Under the pieces are notes generated by a model. That model saw only the letters and a list, made by a program, of their open reading frames with translations, was not told the DNA's origin and ran no database searches. Position numbers and translations under genes: made by a program. A stretch of 7,250 nt of DNA. It comes from Ruminiclostridium sp. Its GTDB lineage: Bacteria; Bacillota_A; Clostridia; Oscillospirales; Ruminococcaceae. The DNA is taken from contig JAFZOA010000204.1 in NCBI GenBank assembly GCA_017550775.1, positions 1 to 7,250 on the forward strand. Reading direction: 5' to 3'. Shown piece by piece: positions 5,258 through 7,250 of this stretch (positions are counted from its first letter, which is position 1; every line of letters begins with the position of its first letter).

Positions 5258-6325
5258 TTACCTGCACCCCCCCTTTTTAACGAGCCTGTTCATGAATTTA
5301 TCAACGCGGTCAAGATTGTATGTAATCAGGCCATAATCATCACCGTGCGAAAATGCCGACAGTCTGTGACGATAAAGGAATATGTCGATAAGCTCGCCGA
5401 TATCCGCGTTCATTTCTTCGGCAGTTACCCCGGAAGTGAATATCAGTTCCCTGAACCGCAGATACATCCCAACGTATTTATCACGGTCGGGCAGATGATC
5501 GAACCTGTGCTCGAATGACTCCTTCACGGCATCCGATACCGTTTCCTTCCACTCTTCCCAGCTATAGACCGAGTCATATCCCATAGCGGCACGGTAATCT
5601 TCCACCGCTTCTTCCGCTTCTCTGTCCGCCTCGTCCTCCAGCCACGAGTTGTCATTTTCGCCGTCAGTATTATCCTCACCGTCTTCGGAAATGTCATCTG
5701 TCTCCGGAAGCCATTCCGTGCCGTCGTCCATAAGCTCATAGTCCGGCTCGTGCGCTTCTTCAGGCGCTCCGGCTTCATCATCGCTTAATGTATCGGTGAT
5801 GTCTTTCCCGGTTATGAGAAAATACATTCTGTCCGCCATGAGCCAGAATCTCCCGAGCTGCTCATATTCCTCATCGGGGTACAGATCACCCGTTCCCGCT
5901 TCATATTCGAGTTCGCGAAGCTTTCCGATGCTTCCGATATTCCGGCACGCCGAAGCAAGTGCCGCGATATCGGCAAAGCTTTCGGAAAGCCGCTCGACAA
6001 GCATCTGAGGCAAGCACGCCGCCATAAATCCTGCCGGGTCGTATTTTTCGTCATAGTCCGCATAGCCTGTCAGGGCGCAGTAGAAAAAGCTGCGGTATAA
6101 ATCCGTGAGCCGGCCTTTGTTCGTGCTGGCAAGCGGCGCAAGCAGTTCATCAACGAATGCATCGAGCTTTTCAGCCCTCGCTTTGCCGTTCTCATCGGTG
6201 ATAAACGGCAGAAAAGAAGAATTTCTGCCGTTCAGTGTGTTCTTGATATTTTCAAGCTTCCTGTCAAGCGTTTCGCGCCTGTAACTCAAAAGCAGCTTGT
6301 CATCACGCGTCATTTTATCTGTCAT
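5258..6325 (-). CDS. Hypothetical acidic protein, 355 aa, first gene of operon
   Basis: Not recognised. A 355-aa soluble protein in three parts: a mostly helical N-terminal region (1-175, with hydrophobic helices near 101-130 and 157-172), a highly acidic, likely disordered linker (about 181-242, dominated by Asp/Glu) and a helical C-terminal region (243-355, YSWEEWKETVSDAVKESFEHRF onward). There is no signal peptide or transmembrane span. The open frame extends to ATG 6343, but that codon lies at the predicted transcription start of the promoter at 6349-6377. ATG 6325 has a good ribosome site (AAAGGCGGG, about 6-8 bases upstream) and is chosen. Codons end mostly in G or C. It is directly followed by the 397-aa gene (TAA-ATG, no gap). 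The bipartite helical fold with acidic linker suggests a binding or adaptor protein, but that is only an impression. Confidence 0.85.
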   Translation of the reverse strand: MTDKMTRDDKLLLSYRRETLDRKLENIKNTLNGRNSSFLPFITDENGKARAEKLDAFVDELLAPLASTNKGRLTDLYRSFFYCALTGYADYDEKYDPAGFMAACLPQMLVERLSESFADIAALASACRNIGSIGKLRELEYEAGTGDLYPDEEYEQLGRFWLMADRMYFLITGKDITDTLSDDEAGAPEEAHEPDYELMDDGTEWLPETDDISEDGEDNTDGENDNSWLEDEADREAEEAVEDYRAAMGYDSVYSWEEWKETVSDAVKESFEHRFDHLPDRDKYVGMYLRFRELIFTSGVTAEEMNADIGELIDIFLYRHRLSAFSHGDDYGLITYNLDRVDKFMNRLVKKGGCR

Positions 6326-6348
6326 ATCAGTCCCGCCTTTCATAATAA

Positions 6349-6377
6349 ATCATATCATAATATCGTTTTTATGTCAA
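6349..6377 (-). promoter_or_regulatory. Consensus promoter of the 355/397-aa operon
   Basis: On the minus strand: TTGACA (6377-6372), 17 bases, TATGAT (6354-6349) with an upstream TGA giving an extended -10. Predicted start near 6342, so the first ATG at 6343 is not in the message and ATG 6325 becomes the likely start. There is no cassette palindrome here. Confidence 0.85.
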
Positions 6378-6405
6378 CTGTCCGGCTGATTTATACGGGC
6401 ACTTG

Positions 6406-6609
6406 TTATCCGCGCCCGAGAATCTTAGCTATCATTTTGATGAGAAGAAGTATGCCGAATATCGGACCCAGCACAAGGGGCGTTATGAGCATGAACAGCG
6501 AGTTTATCGTATTATCCCCGCCGACGTTTGAATACATATAAGCGGGAATGCCGTAAAACAGCATTGCGAGAATGATTACGATAACGAGCAGTACGTTGAT
6601 AACTTTCAT
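6406..6609 (-). CDS. Two-helix membrane protein of cassette copy 2 (67 aa)
   Basis: Paralogue of the 67-aa protein at 3214-3417. Helix 1 (about 5-23) is identical, and helix 2 (about 38-58, LFMLITPLVLGPIFGILLLI) nearly so. The connecting loop (SNVGGDNTIN) and the tail (KILGRG instead of KFFKR) differ. AAGGAGG lies upstream of ATG 6609, in a ribosome-site block identical to those of the other three cassette genes. It is transcribed from its own promoter P2 (6654-6692) or by readthrough from the 65-aa gene. No terminator separates it from the operon downstream, whose consensus promoter begins about 30 bases after the stop, so some readthrough into that operon is possible. Function unknown. Confidence 0.85.
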   Translation of the reverse strand: MKVINVLLVIVIILAMLFYGIPAYMYSNVGGDNTINSLFMLITPLVLGPIFGILLLIKMIAKILGRG

Positions 6610-6653
6610 TGTTTTGTCCTCCTTAAAGACGATTGATTGTTTTCTGTGGTTTT

Positions 6654-6692
6654 ATCATATCACACAGGCTTTGCTTTCCGCAAACTTGACGG
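6654..6692 (-). promoter_or_regulatory. Promoter P2 of cassette copy 2 with palindromic operator
   Basis: On the minus strand: CCGTCAAGTTTGCGG (6692-6678), 18 bases, TATGAT (6659-6654) in an extended -10 box. One base of the outer palindrome differs from copy 1 (A to G), leaving a U-G pair if it is transcribed. Confidence 0.6.
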
Positions 6693-6703
6693 AAGTTTGT
6701 CCT

Positions 6704-6729
6704 CCCCCGTCAGATTTCTCCGACAGGGG
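6704..6729 (-). other. Intergenic RNA hairpin of cassette copy 2
   Basis: Counterpart of 3512-3537: CCCCUGUCGGA pairs with UCUGACGGGGG around a GAAA loop. The single change from copy 1 (A to G in the 5' arm) turns an A-U pair into G-U, keeping the fold in minus-strand RNA. On the plus strand it creates a second A-C type mismatch. Confidence 0.6.
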
Positions 6730-6741
6730 TTTTCGCGTTTG

Positions 6742-6939
6742 TTACTTTTTATTTTTTACTTTTGCGGCAATAAGACCTATAATGACAGAACCTATCGCGA
6801 TTATGCCTAACATAATAGCAGGTGCAATGAAGCCGTCGGGGTCACGCATAAAGTTCTCAACGAGGGTCTTGCCGAGAAGACCAAGAAATATGATGCCGAG
6901 TACGCCGAAAAATGAAACCTTAGCAAAAAACTTACCCAT
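6742..6939 (-). CDS. Two-helix membrane protein of cassette copy 2 (65 aa)
   Basis: Paralogue of the 65-aa protein at 3550-3747 (48 of 65 residues identical). Layout: basic start MGKFFAK, helix 1 (about 8-28), polar turn NFMRDPDGF (29-37), helix 2 (about 38-58), KVKNKK tail. Residues 20-43 are unchanged; 17 substitutions fall in the two helices, N-terminus and tail. A perfect AAGGAGG precedes ATG 6939. The leader and promoter P1 (7129-7167) upstream match those of copy 1. It is preceded by the terminator of an operon lying beyond 7250, so the cassette is an independent unit. Function unknown. Confidence 0.85.
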   Translation of the reverse strand: MGKFFAKVSFFGVLGIIFLGLLGKTLVENFMRDPDGFIAPAIMLGIIAIGSVIIGLIAAKVKNKK

Positions 6940-7122
6940 AATTTTGTCCTCCTTAAAGACGGTTTTTGATTTGTTTGTTTTTGTTGTTATAAGCTACAGC
7001 CCGGACGGGCGGCCGGTAATAGCCGGAACTCTTGTGGGTTTCTCGCTCCCTCAAGTGGCGGATCACGTTATTCTTGTCTCGCCCCTGTGACCTGAGCGGA
7101 AGATTGTTTGTTTTTCACCTCT
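6940..7122 (-). promoter_or_regulatory. Structured 5' leader RNA of cassette copy 2
   Basis: Same leader as at 3748-3931, with about five differences. Stem A is now GGUCAC (7092-7087) with GUGAUC (7066-7061): an A-U pair became G-U, so the fold is kept in minus-strand RNA only. Stem B is unchanged. Stem C is weakened by changes near 6990-7000 but still mostly pairs. Confidence 0.5.
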
Positions 7123-7128
7123 GTATGC

Positions 7129-7167
7129 AGTATATCATGCCCCGAAAACATTCCGTGAATTTCACGG
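7129..7167 (-). promoter_or_regulatory. Promoter P1 of cassette copy 2 with perfect palindromic operator
   Basis: On the minus strand: CCGTGAAATTCACGG (7167-7153), 18 bases, TATACT (7134-7129) with TGA in front. Operator and -10 match copy 1 exactly, while the 18-base spacer matches at only about 11 positions. Confidence 0.7.
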
Positions 7168-7175
7168 CTGCTTTT

Positions 7176-7228
7176 GAAAAACAATAACACCGCCCTGTCC
7201 GGAGATGCTCCGAGCAGGGCGGTGTTAT
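7176..7228 (-). terminator. Strong terminator of an operon beyond the window
   Basis: A 14-bp perfect stem ATAACACCGCCCTG (7184-7197) / CAGGGCGGTGTTAT (7215-7228) has an inner CGGAG/CTCCG helix. On the minus strand it is followed by ATTGTTTTTC (T-run 7181-7177). It ends a minus-strand gene located past 7250 and insulates cassette copy 2. Confidence 0.85.
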
Positions 7229-7250
7229 ATAGACGACTGTCACAGCGTTG

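Larger units (their letters stand above)
6406..7171 (-). repeat. Duplicated membrane-protein cassette, copy 2
   Basis: Second copy of the cassette at 3214-3980. There are no terminal inverted repeats, target-site duplication or transposase that would make it an insertion sequence; it looks like a tandem-type gene duplication with the 355/397-aa operon in between. Confidence 0.9.

Noticed and set aside
5063..5518. A 151-codon plus-strand open frame spanning the junction of the 355/397-aa genes.
   Set aside because: It is opposite two well-supported coupled genes, lacks a ribosome site, and its composition follows the antisense codon pattern.
6572..7090. A 172-codon open frame on the plus strand across cassette copy 2, with a related one at 3380-3778.
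   Set aside because: It is the antisense shadow of the two membrane-protein genes and the leader. It has no ribosome site, and the minus-strand frames have strong ones plus promoters. Its similarity to the other frame follows from the DNA duplication.
3214..7171. Interpretation of the direct copies as a composite mobile element.
   Set aside because: No transposase, integrase, terminal inverted repeats or flanking target duplications were seen at the cassette edges.

Overview
No marker gene fixes the host. The Shine-Dalgarno sites (AAGGAGG), consensus TTGACA/TATAAT-type promoters, Rho-independent terminators, intermediate GC and many very small genes suggest a low- to mid-GC Firmicute, plausibly a gut clostridium of the Ruminococcus/Oscillospira type. 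That is an inference from style, not from a marker. There is no rRNA, tRNA, transposase, integrase or CRISPR array.

Layout. Positions 1-1556 are read on the plus strand. A complete metallophosphoesterase (1-687) is followed by a decayed pair of overlapping genes (756-1423), a truncated third start (1434 onward) and a plus-strand terminator (1527-1556). Everything from 1564 to 7250 is read on the minus strand, so the two halves converge at about 1560. In minus-strand reading order there are: a terminator of an operon lying beyond 7250; cassette copy 2 (7171-6406); an operon of two unrecognised cytoplasmic proteins (355 and 397 aa) with its own consensus promoter and terminator; cassette copy 1 (3980-3214); a small acidic gene (2934-3167); a small two-helix membrane protein (2573 onward); and an unrecognised 313-aa protein (1564-2505), the last two each behind a consensus promoter.

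The most interesting content is the cassette of about 767 bp present twice in direct orientation, 3.19 kb apart. Each copy has a promoter with a perfect 15-bp palindrome, a roughly 184-nt structured leader, a 65-aa two-helix membrane protein, an intergenic hairpin, a second promoter with a variant of the same palindrome, and a 67-aa two-helix membrane protein. All four promoters share the layout CCGTNAANTTNRCGG, 18 bp, then an extended -10 box. The noncoding leader is nearly identical between copies although the proteins have diverged. The few changes in its first stem and in the intergenic hairpin keep base pairing only in minus-strand RNA.

How the genes work together is unknown. The shared control elements indicate that the two membrane-protein pairs form one small regulon. 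The 355/397-aa operon lies between the copies but is driven by an ordinary housekeeping-type promoter without the palindrome.
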